From Thiohalomonas sp041685045 (lineage in GTDB: Bacteria > Pseudomonadota > Gammaproteobacteria > Thiohalomonadales > Thiohalomonadaceae), in NCBI GenBank assembly GCA_041685045.1, contig JAWLGP010000011.1, positions 74,157 to 138,156 of the forward strand: a stretch of 64,000 nucleotides of DNA, written 5' to 3'. This document shows, one piece after another, positions 8,348 through 16,363 of this stretch; positions within the stretch are counted from its first letter, which is position 1; each line of letters starts with the position of its first letter. The position numbers and the translations under genes were made by a program. The notes under the pieces are model-generated. The model searched no databases and was not told the DNA's origin. It saw only the letters and a list, made by a program, of their open reading frames with translations.

Positions 8348-9006
8348 TGGAGCCGATCACCCTCGGCTTCACGGCCGCTTTGCTGATCGGGCTGGTCTTC
8401 GGCGCCGGGCCCTGCAACGTCACCTGCCTGCCGTACCTCGGCCCGGTGTTTCTGGGCGAGGGCAGCTCCTGGCGGGTGATCCTGCCGTTTTCCCTCGGGC
8501 GCATGGCCGGGTACACTGGCCTCGGCGCTGTGGCAGGTACTGCTGGTTATGCCGCCACCGCCTGGGTGGAGGAGGGTTGGGCCGCCTGGTTGCTGGGCGC
8601 CGTCACGGTGGCCCTTGGGCTGCTGCTGATCCGCAGTGCACGCCGGGGCAAGGCGTGCGGGGTCAGCCCCGGCGGTGAGGTGCCCCTGAGGCGCCACAAG
8701 CGCCCGATGGCCGCCGGCCTGTTCGGGCTCGGGGCGGGCATGGCGCTCAACCCCTGCGCACCGCTCGGCACCGTCCTGCTCGGTGCCGCCGCCAGCGGCT
8801 CCACGCTGGGGGGCGCCTGGCTCGGCTTCGGTTTCGGCCTGGGCGCGGTGGCGGTGCCGGCCGTCATCTTCGGCCTGCTGGTCGCCCAGTTCGGCCTGCA
8901 GGTGCGTGCGCATTTGGTGCGCTGGGGCGGACAGCTCCAGCAGGGGGCCGGCGTGCTGATGGTGCTGCTTGGCACCTTCACTATCATCGGATGGGTTCAA
9001 CCATGA
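8347..9006 (+). CDS. SafE/DsbD-like (UreH-like) inner-membrane protein
   Basis: 219 aa; ATG overlaps the previous stop by one base. Six or so hydrophobic helices carry conserved cysteine motifs AGPCNVTCLPYLGPV near the N-terminus and NPCAPLGTVLLGA in the second half. This is the internal-repeat pattern of the DsbD transmembrane/sulfite exporter SafE family. Members near cytochrome oxidase and copper genes take part in transmembrane thiol electron flow or metal handling. Packing between the polyferredoxin and ExbB supports a role in the same copper pathway. Direction of transport, if any, is unknown. Confidence 0.7.
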   Translation: MEPITLGFTAALLIGLVFGAGPCNVTCLPYLGPVFLGEGSSWRVILPFSLGRMAGYTGLGAVAGTAGYAATAWVEEGWAAWLLGAVTVALGLLLIRSARRGKACGVSPGGEVPLRRHKRPMAAGLFGLGAGMALNPCAPLGTVLLGAAASGSTLGGAWLGFGFGLGAVAVPAVIFGLLVAQFGLQVRAHLVRWGGQLQQGAGVLMVLLGTFTIIGWVQP

Positions 9007-9662
9007 CGTTTGCTGAATTGTTCGAAAAGGGCGGCCCGGTCGTCTGGATCCTGGCCGCCTACTCCCTGGTGGCGCTGACCATCGTGCTCGAGCGGTTGCT
9101 GCACTACGCATTGATAGGCCGGGTTCCGGCGGAACTGGAGACGCAGGTCCGGCACGCACTCTACACCGGGGCGTTGGGAGAACTGCTGACCCGTCACCGT
9201 GGTCCGGAGGTCACCATCATGCGGGCGGTGCTCGAGGCCAGTACCGAAGGGGTCCGGGAGCTGGGGCGCGTCGCCTCGCGAGTGGGCTCGGCCGAGTTAC
9301 AGCGGATGGAGCGCGGGTTTCGGACGCTGGCCATCCTCGGTAACACCGCTCCCCTGCTTGGCCTGTTCGGCACCATCACCGGCATGATCAAGGCCTTCAT
9401 GGTGATCGAGGCGGCCGGCGGTCGGGTCGACGCCCAGGCCCTGGCCGGCGGCATCTGGGAGGCGATGGTCACCACCGGTGTCGGCCTGGCGGTCTCAATT
9501 CCGATCCTGCTGCTGCTGCACCTCCTGGAGGGCATGGCCGATCGCCGCGCCCAATCGATGAAGGCGTGTGCCTCGATCATGCTGGAGGTGCTGCCGCACG
9601 CACCGGACCCGGAAAGCGGCGAGACCGTGCACCACCGCGAAGGCGTCGTCCATGCAGTTTGA
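9003..9662 (+). CDS. exbB: ExbB-type TonB-system proton channel (MotA/TolQ/ExbB)
   Basis: 219 aa from the ATG that overlaps the previous stop (ATGA); an in-frame ATG 12 bases earlier is less likely. The N-terminal helix is VVWILAAYSLVALTIVLERLL. A large cytoplasmic loop follows, then TLAILGNTAPLLGLFGTITGMIKAF and GIWEAMVTTGVGLAVSIPILLLLHLL, the hallmark ExbB/TolQ helices. It forms the proton channel energising TonB for the two receptors in the same operon. It is followed immediately by ExbD. Confidence 0.92.
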   Translation: MTFAELFEKGGPVVWILAAYSLVALTIVLERLLHYALIGRVPAELETQVRHALYTGALGELLTRHRGPEVTIMRAVLEASTEGVRELGRVASRVGSAELQRMERGFRTLAILGNTAPLLGLFGTITGMIKAFMVIEAAGGRVDAQALAGGIWEAMVTTGVGLAVSIPILLLLHLLEGMADRRAQSMKACASIMLEVLPHAPDPESGETVHHREGVVHAV

Positions 9663-10053
9663 AGGCCGCCGGCGCACCAGCAGCACGCCGAACCTGACGC
9701 CGCTCATCGACGTCGTCTTCCTGCTGCTGGTGTTCTTCATGCTGACCTCCCACTTCGTACGGGAGGAGGCGATGAACATCGAACTGCCGGTGGCCGACAG
9801 CGGTGAGGCGGTCGGCGAGGACGACCAGCTGGAAGTGGTGCTCGATGCCCAGGGCCGTTATCTGCTCAATGACCACTTCGTCGAGCCGGATGCGCTAGAG
9901 GCGACGCTGCGCCGCGCCCTGGAGGGGCGCGCCAACCGCGTGGTGCGGATACGCGGTGATCGAGGCGCGGCGCTGGGCAACGCGGTCGGGGTGCTGGACG
10001 CGGCGCGCAAGGCGGGGGCCGAGGCCGTCGATATCGTCACCGAATCGAAATGA
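9652..10053 (+). CDS. exbD: ExbD biopolymer transport protein
   Basis: 133 aa; the start overlaps the exbB stop by 11 bases. The short cytoplasmic N-terminus leads into NLTPLIDVVFLLLVFFMLTS, containing the essential membrane Asp. A small periplasmic domain follows (LEVVLDAQGRYLLND...VVRIRGDRGA). It partners ExbB as the proton-motive-force-driven stator of TonB. Confidence 0.92.
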   Translation: MQFEGRRRTSSTPNLTPLIDVVFLLLVFFMLTSHFVREEAMNIELPVADSGEAVGEDDQLEVVLDAQGRYLLNDHFVEPDALEATLRRALEGRANRVVRIRGDRGAALGNAVGVLDAARKAGAEAVDIVTESK

Positions 10054-10766
10054 CGTCGCGCGAGTTCGGTACCTGGGGCGCCGCTTTTGTGCTGTCTGTG
10101 CTGCTGCACGGCAGTCTGCTCATCTCAGCCGGCAGCCGTCTGGGGGCGGAGGCGCCGGCGGTTAAGCAGCGCCAGGCGGTGACTCGGGTCAGCTTCAGTT
10201 CGGTGGCGAGTCCGCCGCCCGAGGCACCGCCCAAGGCGGTCGAGCGGCCACCCGAACCGGAGCCGCCGAAGCCGGAACCGCCGCCCAAGCCAAAGCCGAA
10301 ACCCAAGCCGAAGCCGGAACCGAAACCGGTCCCAAAGCCCGCTCCCGAGCCGCGTCCGGTACCGTCGCCGCCACCGGCTCCGGCGGTGACCGAGCCGACG
10401 CCGCCCCAGCCGACCGTAGCCCAGGCGGCAGATTCGGTACCGATGCCGACAGGGCAAGCGGTGGACGAACCGGCGTTGATCGAGCAGGCCAAGAACGAAT
10501 ATCTGGCGCGCCTGATCGCCCATATCGAGGCCCAAAAGCACTATCCGCGCGCGGCACGCCGGCGCGGGATCGAAGGCAGCGTGGACGTGGCCTTCAAGCT
10601 GGGACCTGGGGGCCGGATGGAACAGCTGCAGGTGAACGGCGGCCAGGCGCTGCTGCAAGGTGCAGCGGAAGAGGCGGTTCGGGCTGCACAGCCCTTGCCA
10701 GAGCCGCCGTCGACCATGGCGCTGCCGCTGGAGGTTCAATTTGTTATCGCTTTTTCGCTGCGCTAA
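10050..10766 (+). CDS. tonB: TonB energy-transducing protein
   Basis: 238 aa; ATGA overlap with exbD. A single N-terminal helix (FVLSVLLHGSLLI, with the conserved SxxxH pattern) is followed by a long Pro/Lys/Glu-rich linker at about residues 50-125 (PKPKPKPKPKPEPKP). The C-terminal TonB domain contains YPRAARRRGIEGSVDVAFKL. It spans the periplasm and contacts the TonB boxes of the receptors on either side. A dedicated ExbB-ExbD-TonB set inside the island implies self-contained energisation. Confidence 0.92.
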   Translation: MTSREFGTWGAAFVLSVLLHGSLLISAGSRLGAEAPAVKQRQAVTRVSFSSVASPPPEAPPKAVERPPEPEPPKPEPPPKPKPKPKPKPEPKPVPKPAPEPRPVPSPPPAPAVTEPTPPQPTVAQAADSVPMPTGQAVDEPALIEQAKNEYLARLIAHIEAQKHYPRAARRRGIEGSVDVAFKLGPGGRMEQLQVNGGQALLQGAAEEAVRAAQPLPEPPSTMALPLEVQFVIAFSLR

Positions 10767-10799
10767 CGGCGAAGTTTTTCTCTTGGGAGTTCCTGTTTG

Positions 10800-12788
10800 A
10801 TGAAAAAGAAGAATTTGGCACTGGCGATTGCCTGTGCACTGGCGCCGGTCGGCAGCTACGCCGCAGAGGCATCCGAGTCGGTGGACCTGGGTACTGTGGT
10901 GGTCACCGCGCCGACCATGTCGGACCCGCTGACCGTGACTACGGACCCGAAGGCACCCCGGCAGCCGGTGCCGGCCGCGGACGGCGCCGATTTTCTGAAG
11001 AATATTCCCGGGTTTTCGGTCGTCCGCAAGGGCGGCACTTCCGGAGATCCGGTGCTGCGCGGCCTCACCGGTTCGCGCCTGAATATCCTGCAGGACGGCG
11101 CCGAAGTGCTCGGTGGATGTCCCAACCGCATGGACCCGCCGACGGCGTACCTCTATCCGCAGTCCTTCGACGTGGTCGAGGTGATCAAGGGCCCGAGCAC
11201 CGTGCTTTACGGTGGCGGTAATCTCGCCGGCACCGTGCTGTTCGAGCGCAGGACCGAGCGGTTCGAAGAGGCCGGCACGCGCTTCTTTCTCAGCGGCCTG
11301 GTCGGCAGCCACGGCCGCAACGACCAGGTGGTCGACGCCACCGTCGGCGCGCCCGAGGGGTTTGCGCGCCTGATCGGGACCCGGTCGGAGTCCGACGACT
11401 ACGAAGATGGTGACGGCAATCGGGTCCATTCCGCCTATTACCGCTGGAGCGGCACCGCTATCGCAGGCTGGACGCCGAACGACGACACCCGCCTGGAGTT
11501 AACGGTGGAGCGGAGTGACGGTGAGGCCGCCTATGCCGATCGTTCGATGGATGGGGTCGTATTCGATCGCGACGGCTACTCCCTGAAGTTCGAAAAGGCG
11601 GGCCTGAGTCCGACGGTTAACAAGGTCGAAGCCCAGCTTTACCACCAGTACGTGGACCACGTGATGGACAACTTCTCTTTGCGTACCCGGCCGATGATGA
11701 TGAGTCGGATGGTGAACAATCCGGATCGCGAAACCGATGGCGCCCGCGCCAGCGTGGAGCTGGAACTGTCGTCGGCGACCTGGGCCACCATCGGCGCGGA
11801 CTACCGCACCGATGAGCACACCGCCCGCATGGACAACGATTCGGACGGCGTGCTGGCGCTCGGCCCGCGCATGGACGACCTGTCGTTCCGCCAGGCGGGG
11901 GTGTTTGCCCAACTCGAGCATCAGGCCTCCATGCGGGACAGCTGGATCGGTGGTCTGCGCGTCGACCGGGTCGAGGCGACGGCTGAAATGATGATCGGAC
12001 CGGTGGCCGCCGGTACTGAAGACGAAGACACGAACCAGGGGGCGTTCATCCGGTATGAGCACCAGTACGACTCCCCGTTCACGGTCTTTGCCGGACTCGG
12101 TCACGCCGAGCGGTCGCCTGACTACTGGGAACGCAAAACCGATTTCACTCTCGCCCCTGAGAAGAGCACGCAACTCGATCTCGGTTTCAGTTATCTGAAA
12201 GGACCGGTCTCGGGCAACCTTTCCGCCTTCTATGCGGAGATCGACGACTACATCCTGGTGGACTGGGGCATGGTGCCGATGAAGGGCTTTCAGCGGATCG
12301 GTGCCCGCAACGTGGAGGCCAGCACCTACGGTTTCGAAGGGGATGTCACATGGGCCTTCGCACGGAACTGGGCCGTGACCGGTACCGTTGCGTACGTTCG
12401 CGGCGAAAACGACACCGACAATGTCCCGCTGGCGCAGATCCCGCCGCTCGAGGCGACGTTGGCACTCGACTACGATAACGGTTACTGGCTGGCCGGCCTA
12501 TTGGCCCGCGGCGTCGCCGAACAGGATCGGGTCAGCCTCAACAGCGGCTCCATCGCCGGTCGGGACCTCGGCCCCACGCCGGGCTTCAGTGTCTTTTCGG
12601 TTCATGCCGGGTACCGCCCCACGCCTAACGTCAAATTGACAGCCGGTATCGACAACCTGTTCGACCGGACCTATGCCGAGCACCTGAGCAGGAGCGGCGA
12701 CGACGTCATGATCAGCGGTTATACCCAGACCGACCGGGTCAATGAACCGGGGCGTGTCTATTGGCTCCAGGCTTCGGTAGGGTTCTAA
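10800..12788 (+). CDS. oprC: TonB-dependent copper receptor, OprC/NosA-like
   Basis: 662 aa from ATG 10800 (a TTG lies one codon earlier). It has a Lys-rich start and signal peptide, then TonB-box-like GTVVVTAP and a plug domain. GGCPNRMDPPTAY carries the CxxxM pair that binds copper in OprC. Later Met-rich segments HVMDNFSLR and RPMMMSRMVNNP match the family, and the C-terminus is YWLQASVGF. It imports copper ions across the outer membrane. It follows tonB by 33 bases and is followed by a PCuAC chaperone, consistent with copper delivery to oxidases. The gene symbol follows the family, not a verified orthologue. Confidence 0.88.
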   Translation: MKKKNLALAIACALAPVGSYAAEASESVDLGTVVVTAPTMSDPLTVTTDPKAPRQPVPAADGADFLKNIPGFSVVRKGGTSGDPVLRGLTGSRLNILQDGAEVLGGCPNRMDPPTAYLYPQSFDVVEVIKGPSTVLYGGGNLAGTVLFERRTERFEEAGTRFFLSGLVGSHGRNDQVVDATVGAPEGFARLIGTRSESDDYEDGDGNRVHSAYYRWSGTAIAGWTPNDDTRLELTVERSDGEAAYADRSMDGVVFDRDGYSLKFEKAGLSPTVNKVEAQLYHQYVDHVMDNFSLRTRPMMMSRMVNNPDRETDGARASVELELSSATWATIGADYRTDEHTARMDNDSDGVLALGPRMDDLSFRQAGVFAQLEHQASMRDSWIGGLRVDRVEATAEMMIGPVAAGTEDEDTNQGAFIRYEHQYDSPFTVFAGLGHAERSPDYWERKTDFTLAPEKSTQLDLGFSYLKGPVSGNLSAFYAEIDDYILVDWGMVPMKGFQRIGARNVEASTYGFEGDVTWAFARNWAVTGTVAYVRGENDTDNVPLAQIPPLEATLALDYDNGYWLAGLLARGVAEQDRVSLNSGSIAGRDLGPTPGFSVFSVHAGYRPTPNVKLTAGIDNLFDRTYAEHLSRSGDDVMISGYTQTDRVNEPGRVYWLQASVGF

Positions 12789-13064
12789 ATAGCCACGAAG
12801 CAAAGCCGACGCGGTACCTTGGTTCGGGGAGCGCGGTGAATACATCCCTGTACGCGCGATGGCCGCATCCGTGCGGTCATCGGTCCCGAACCAGGGCACT
12901 GCACCGGCCCAAACGGATCGGAGTTTGGAACACCTGTTCAGGTGTGCCGCACCCGCATCGACACGGAGAACACGGAGTCAGGACGCACAGTCGCTCGTTT
13001 TGTACTGGGTGTGCTCCGGGTCGATGCGGTTTATCTCATGCAATCACAAAGAGGAAGCAGTCTG
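12789..13064. repeat. Intergenic spacer with imperfect inverted repeats
   Basis: 276 bases between the copper receptor and the PCuAC gene. TGGTTCGGGG near 12821 pairs with TCCCGAACCA near 12887. A short perfect stem ACACCTG-tt-CAGGTGT lies near 12927. CACGGAGAACACGGAG near 12970 resembles oligomer repeats found scattered in environmental proteobacterial genomes. No gene is seen. The stems could end oprC transcription, so the chaperone may have its own promoter. Confidence 0.4.
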
Positions 13065-13562
13065 ATGTTGAAATCGGTTATGGGCTTGGCGCTTTTACTT
13101 TTTTCTGTTGCGGCGCAGGCCGGGATGGGCGTGATGGTGGAAAATCCCTGGATTCGGGAGGCACCACCCACCGCCAAGGCGATGGCTGGGTACATGGTGG
13201 TACGTAACCATGGTTCACAGGGGCGTGCCCTGGTGGCCGCGGAATGCCCGGCCTTTGGCGAAGTGATGCTGCATCGCACCATCATGGAGGGCGGTATGGC
13301 GAAGATGGTCCATCAGATGAAGATCGAGATCCCGGCGGGCGGTGCGGTCACATTCGAACCGAACGGCTACCACATCATGCTGATGCAGCCGAAGCACGCG
13401 CTAAGGGCCGGCGATGAGGTACCGGTCACCCTCAAATTCGCCGATGGCGAGACAATGGCCTTGAGCTTTCCGGTCAAGGCCGGCGGCATGGGAGGCATGG
13501 ATCACAGCGGCATGGATCACAGCGCTATGGATCACGGCAGCATGCAGCACATGAGCCATTGA
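13065..13562 (+). CDS. Periplasmic copper chaperone PCuAC (DUF461)
   Basis: 165 aa from ATG 13065, preceded by GAGGAAG. A signal peptide (MLKSVMGLALLLFSVAAQA) leads the PCuAC domain: ENPWIREAPPTAKAMAGYMVVRN, then a Met/His copper site in MLHRTIMEGGMAKMVHQM and HIMLM. Three MDHS-type repeats and further Met/His residues form a C-terminal tail. It binds Cu(I) in the periplasm and hands it to CuA/CuB sites of oxidases or NosZ. It ends the copper island and a hairpin follows. Inferring delivery to cbb3 or aa3 oxidase rests on family knowledge only. Confidence 0.9.
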   Translation: MLKSVMGLALLLFSVAAQAGMGVMVENPWIREAPPTAKAMAGYMVVRNHGSQGRALVAAECPAFGEVMLHRTIMEGGMAKMVHQMKIEIPAGGAVTFEPNGYHIMLMQPKHALRAGDEVPVTLKFADGETMALSFPVKAGGMGGMDHSGMDHSAMDHGSMQHMSH

Positions 13563-13587
13563 CACACGCCCCCTCTACTGGCGGTTA

Positions 13588-13612
13588 AGCCTGGCCCCCT
13601 GCGGGCCGGGCT
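13588..13612 (+). terminator. Hairpin after PCuAC gene
   Basis: The stem AGCCTGGCCC / GGGCCGGGCT (one mismatch) has a five-base loop, between the chaperone stop and the convergent EAL gene. There is no clear T-run, so termination efficiency is uncertain. It could serve both strands. Confidence 0.5.
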
Positions 13613-13632
13613 TCGCGTGCGCCGATTGCTGG

Positions 13633-14973
13633 TTAGACTGGACAAGCCCCACTCACCGCGGCGGTTGATCGCTGCGGCAGATCCCAGTCGAGGTCGAAAC
13701 AGAATATTTGCAGCTCACCACCGCGTTTGAGTGCGATCGACAGCGTGATGCACAGCCGGGCGCTGGTGGAGGACAAGAAGGGGCGCGTGACCTGAATTTC
13801 GCCGGGACTGGCCACTGCCGAGCGGAAAAACGGACGGCGGCTCCAGTCGGCGCCAACCGTGTCGTGAAGCGGCGAGAACCGCAGATCGCCGTCGCCGCTC
13901 CAGGTGCCGCCGAGTTGCAGTCCGAAGCAGTCGAGCACGTAGGCGTGCAATCCTCGCGATCTACCGATCAGTTCAGCCGCGGCTGTCTCGAGGGAGGCGC
14001 CTTCGGCATAGGCCGCGGCGGCACGGCCGAATGCGGCATGATAGGGCGCCAGCTCCCGTTCGTGTTCCTGGCGCGCATCGGCATGTCTTGCCTGCACCTG
14101 CCGTGACAGGGCGCCGAAATCGGGGGGCGGCGGGACGGTGCCGGGGTCATCGTGTGGTCGCCCGAAGAAGTATCCCTGCAGAAAATCGGCACCCGTGTCG
14201 AGGGACAGCAGCACCGATTCGTAATCTTCAATCCCCTCCAGCACCACCAGGCAGCCGGCCTCGTGCAGCATCGAGACCATGTTGGGCAACAGGCGCCGGG
14301 CCAGGCGGTTGTCGCGGGCGTGGACGATCAGGCCGCGGTCGATTTTGACCAGGTCCGGTTCCAGGCGCACGATGCGATCGAAGTTGGACTGCCCGGCACC
14401 GAAGTCATCGATGGCGACCAAACAACCCAGCTCCTTGTAGTAGCCAACGGTATCGCCCAGCAACGCTTCGTCGGCGATGGCGCTTTCCAGGATTTCAATC
14501 ACCACCCGGCCGGGTGGCATGCCGGTGGATTCCAGCATGCCGGCAAAAAAGGAGCCGTAGGCGCGGCCGTCCACCACCACTCTCGGGTTGACGTTGAGGA
14601 ACAGCCAGGTGTTCTCCGGCGCCCGTATCTTGAAGTTCCTGGCATGCAAGGCGCGACAGGCGCGATCGAGGAACACGGTCTGTTCGACCGTCCAGTCGCC
14701 CGCAAACACTTCGCGGGGGAGGGCCGTCCGCCCGTCCGCCGTTTCGGCCCGCAACAGTGCCTCATATCCGATGGGACGGCGCAGAGCGGGGCTTACGATG
14801 GGCTGATAGACCGAACGGAGGCGGTACTCGCCGAACTGGCCAACGGCACCCGATGAACCGCTCATCAGTGCGGCGGCGATCTGTTCGTACGATGCACTTG
14901 CCATGTGTCGGGAGCCGACATCCGTGTCAGTGTGGACAGCCGGATCGGGGAACGGCGGTCTTACGATGCTCAA
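13633..14973 (-). CDS. EAL-domain cyclic-di-GMP phosphodiesterase with C-terminal sensory domain
   Basis: 446 aa from a TTG start whose TG overlaps the stop of the SIR2-like gene (TTGA). GGAG lies 8 bases upstream, so I prefer it to the later ATG at 14904. The EAL domain (about residues 45-290) has YEALLRAE, DDFGAGQSNFDRI, an ILESAI helix and LEGIED. Metal and catalytic positions look intact, so it should hydrolyse c-di-GMP. The C-terminal 150 residues (YVLDCFGLQ...WSRRPFFRSA...TRPFLSS) resemble a cytosolic Cache/PDC-like sensor. Tight coupling to a SIR2-like gene is the odd feature. Confidence 0.82.
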   Translation of the reverse strand: MSIVRPPFPDPAVHTDTDVGSRHMASASYEQIAAALMSGSSGAVGQFGEYRLRSVYQPIVSPALRRPIGYEALLRAETADGRTALPREVFAGDWTVEQTVFLDRACRALHARNFKIRAPENTWLFLNVNPRVVVDGRAYGSFFAGMLESTGMPPGRVVIEILESAIADEALLGDTVGYYKELGCLVAIDDFGAGQSNFDRIVRLEPDLVKIDRGLIVHARDNRLARRLLPNMVSMLHEAGCLVVLEGIEDYESVLLSLDTGADFLQGYFFGRPHDDPGTVPPPPDFGALSRQVQARHADARQEHERELAPYHAAFGRAAAAYAEGASLETAAAELIGRSRGLHAYVLDCFGLQLGGTWSGDGDLRFSPLHDTVGADWSRRPFFRSAVASPGEIQVTRPFLSSTSARLCITLSIALKRGGELQIFCFDLDWDLPQRSTAAVSGACPV

Positions 14974-15812
14974 GCAACGATCTCCTTGCCCAGTTCGGCG
15001 ATAAAGCTTGCGGTCGTCATCGGCAGCAGTTCGATGCCGAGCCGTTCGCAGAACTTCTTTTCCTTGCGGGTCGGGTCGGGAATGACGGCCCACCCGGCCG
15101 GCCTGTCGGCAGCAAACATGATTTCGGACGCCATCATCCGTTCCGTATCTCGATTCAGGCGCAAACCCAGCAGCAGATAGCGGCGCCCCGGCCGGTAGCG
15201 CTTGAGAAAGGGCGGAATGGCGAAACCACCCATCAACTCGGTGATGTAGTCGACGTAATCGGCGTCGGAGGCGATGAATTGCGGTTCGGGAACCGGTGTC
15301 CCCATCGGTTTGAACAGGATGGGGCCGCTGCTATCCGTGTCGTAATCGAGCGTCTCCCGATAGGTGTTGCCGTCGTAGCGGTAGACGCGGTAGCGGAACT
15401 CCGTGCCGCCAAGGCGGGCGACCCCGACAATGAGCGTGTGCGGCCTGTCGGCGTAACTGGTCAGCAGGTGGGTATCGCGGTTCAAGTCCACCACATAGGG
15501 CGTTTGCAGCCCGGCCAGCCAGTCGTGCAGCGGTGGGCGGCTCCAGGCCGGGTCGGAGTAGAGCTTGTCCAGAAACCGGGTGATCGCCGGCCGGCCGCGC
15601 CGGAATTCGATGTGCATGGCGGCGCGCGAAAACTCGTACATCAGCTTCGGCGCCATCGGCTTGCCCCCATTCAGTGCAAGGATCAGCGCCTCGCTTTCGG
15701 CGGGGAGCGGTTCGCCGGTGCCGCAATGGACACTGCCGGCCAGCGCGCCGGCGCCGAGAAATGGGACTACGCTGCCCTCTTGCAGGCCAGCCAGGATATC
15801 GTTGTATGCCAT
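14970..15812 (-). CDS. SIR2-like domain protein
   Basis: 280 aa from ATG 15812 with AAGGAGAG upstream. The N-terminus has GSVVPFLGAGAL, the NAD-binding glycine motif of SIR2-like (SIR2_2) proteins. Later come LLTSYADRPHTL and a C-terminal part with FLKRYRPGRRYLLLGL and GIELLPMTTASFI. SIR2-like domains act as NADases in several antiphage systems (Thoeris, DSR, SIR2-pAgo), but stand-alone SIR2_2 proteins also exist without known function. Its stop overlaps the EAL gene start. Function is unknown, and defence is only one possibility. Confidence 0.72.
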   Translation of the reverse strand: MAYNDILAGLQEGSVVPFLGAGALAGSVHCGTGEPLPAESEALILALNGGKPMAPKLMYEFSRAAMHIEFRRGRPAITRFLDKLYSDPAWSRPPLHDWLAGLQTPYVVDLNRDTHLLTSYADRPHTLIVGVARLGGTEFRYRVYRYDGNTYRETLDYDTDSSGPILFKPMGTPVPEPQFIASDADYVDYITELMGGFAIPPFLKRYRPGRRYLLLGLRLNRDTERMMASEIMFAADRPAGWAVIPDPTRKEKKFCERLGIELLPMTTASFIAELGKEIVA

Positions 15813-16030
15813 CTCGCTCTCTCCTTGGGTTTCGAGAGGCGATGCAAACAGCGAACCAGCTTTTACCAGAGGAAAAAAGAAGGATTTGGGTGTGTGCGGC
15901 TGTCGGGTTTGCAACATGGTGGCGCGGCTTGTCTGAACTCACCCGCGGGAGAGTTCACGATTGGAGTTCTTGTTAGGCCGCGGAGTATAACGAAAAACCG
16001 TAACAGTTTTATTAACTACTCGCCCCTCTC

Positions 16031-16098
16031 CGTCATTCCCGCGCAGGCGGGAATCCAGGGAACGGTCAATGGATCCCCGCCTTCGCGGGGAAGACGGA
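16031..16098. repeat. CGTCATTCCCGCG-type palindromic repeat
   Basis: CGTCATTCCCGCGCAGGCGG begins the element, with the stem TTCCCGC-gcag-GCGGGAA. Then GATCCCCGC-ctt-cGCGGGG forms a second stem. This is the layout of widely dispersed proteobacterial intergenic palindromes. It is recognised by pattern only. Confidence 0.6.
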
Positions 16099-16170
16099 TA
16101 CCTTGTGTCGCGCGGGACATCGAGAGCGTACCTCGGCGAGCAGTTACCCGTTTTACTAATTCGCAACAGA

Positions 16171-16210
16171 AAAGGGGAGCGGCGTTCCCGCTGGAACGCC
16201 GCTCCCCTTT
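16171..16210. terminator. Perfect 17-bp hairpin, likely terminator of orphan dsrA
   Basis: The arms 16171-16187 and 16194-16210 are perfectly complementary (AAAGGGGAGCGGCGTTC and its complement) around a 6-base loop. An A-rich flank on one side and CCCTTT on the other let it work for minus-strand transcription leaving dsrA, about 150 bases downstream of its stop. Confidence 0.7.
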
Positions 16211-16292
16211 GGCTTCAGGTTCTTATGCCGAGCATGGAAACAGGTTTTGACAGGACGCCCAGGAATTCGCAGGCTGGAAAAAATTGCTCTTC

Positions 16293-16328
16293 ATCCTGTT
16301 AATCCTGAAAAATCCTGTTAATCCTGTC
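16293..16328. repeat. ATCCTGTTAATCCTG oligomer repeat
   Basis: Two copies of ATCCTGTTAATCCTG separated by AAAA. The same oligomer occurs in both orientations at 44902-44939 and 45061-45097. No partner in inverse orientation is seen nearby here, so this is a single half-element. Confidence 0.65.
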
Positions 16329-16363
16329 CCATCGGTCCGTGCCGGTGCTTCATCAGCTCCGGG

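Larger units (their letters stand above)
15813..16363. other. 551-base intergenic region with three repeat/hairpin elements
   Basis: Between the orphan dsrA stop and the SIR2-like gene start (both minus strand). It contains no credible ORF. Three elements are described separately: an inverted CGTCATTCCCGCG-type repeat, a perfect long hairpin and an ATCCTGTTAATCCTG oligomer repeat. The SIR2-like promoter should lie near 15830-16000, where the DNA is AT-richer. Confidence 0.6.
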
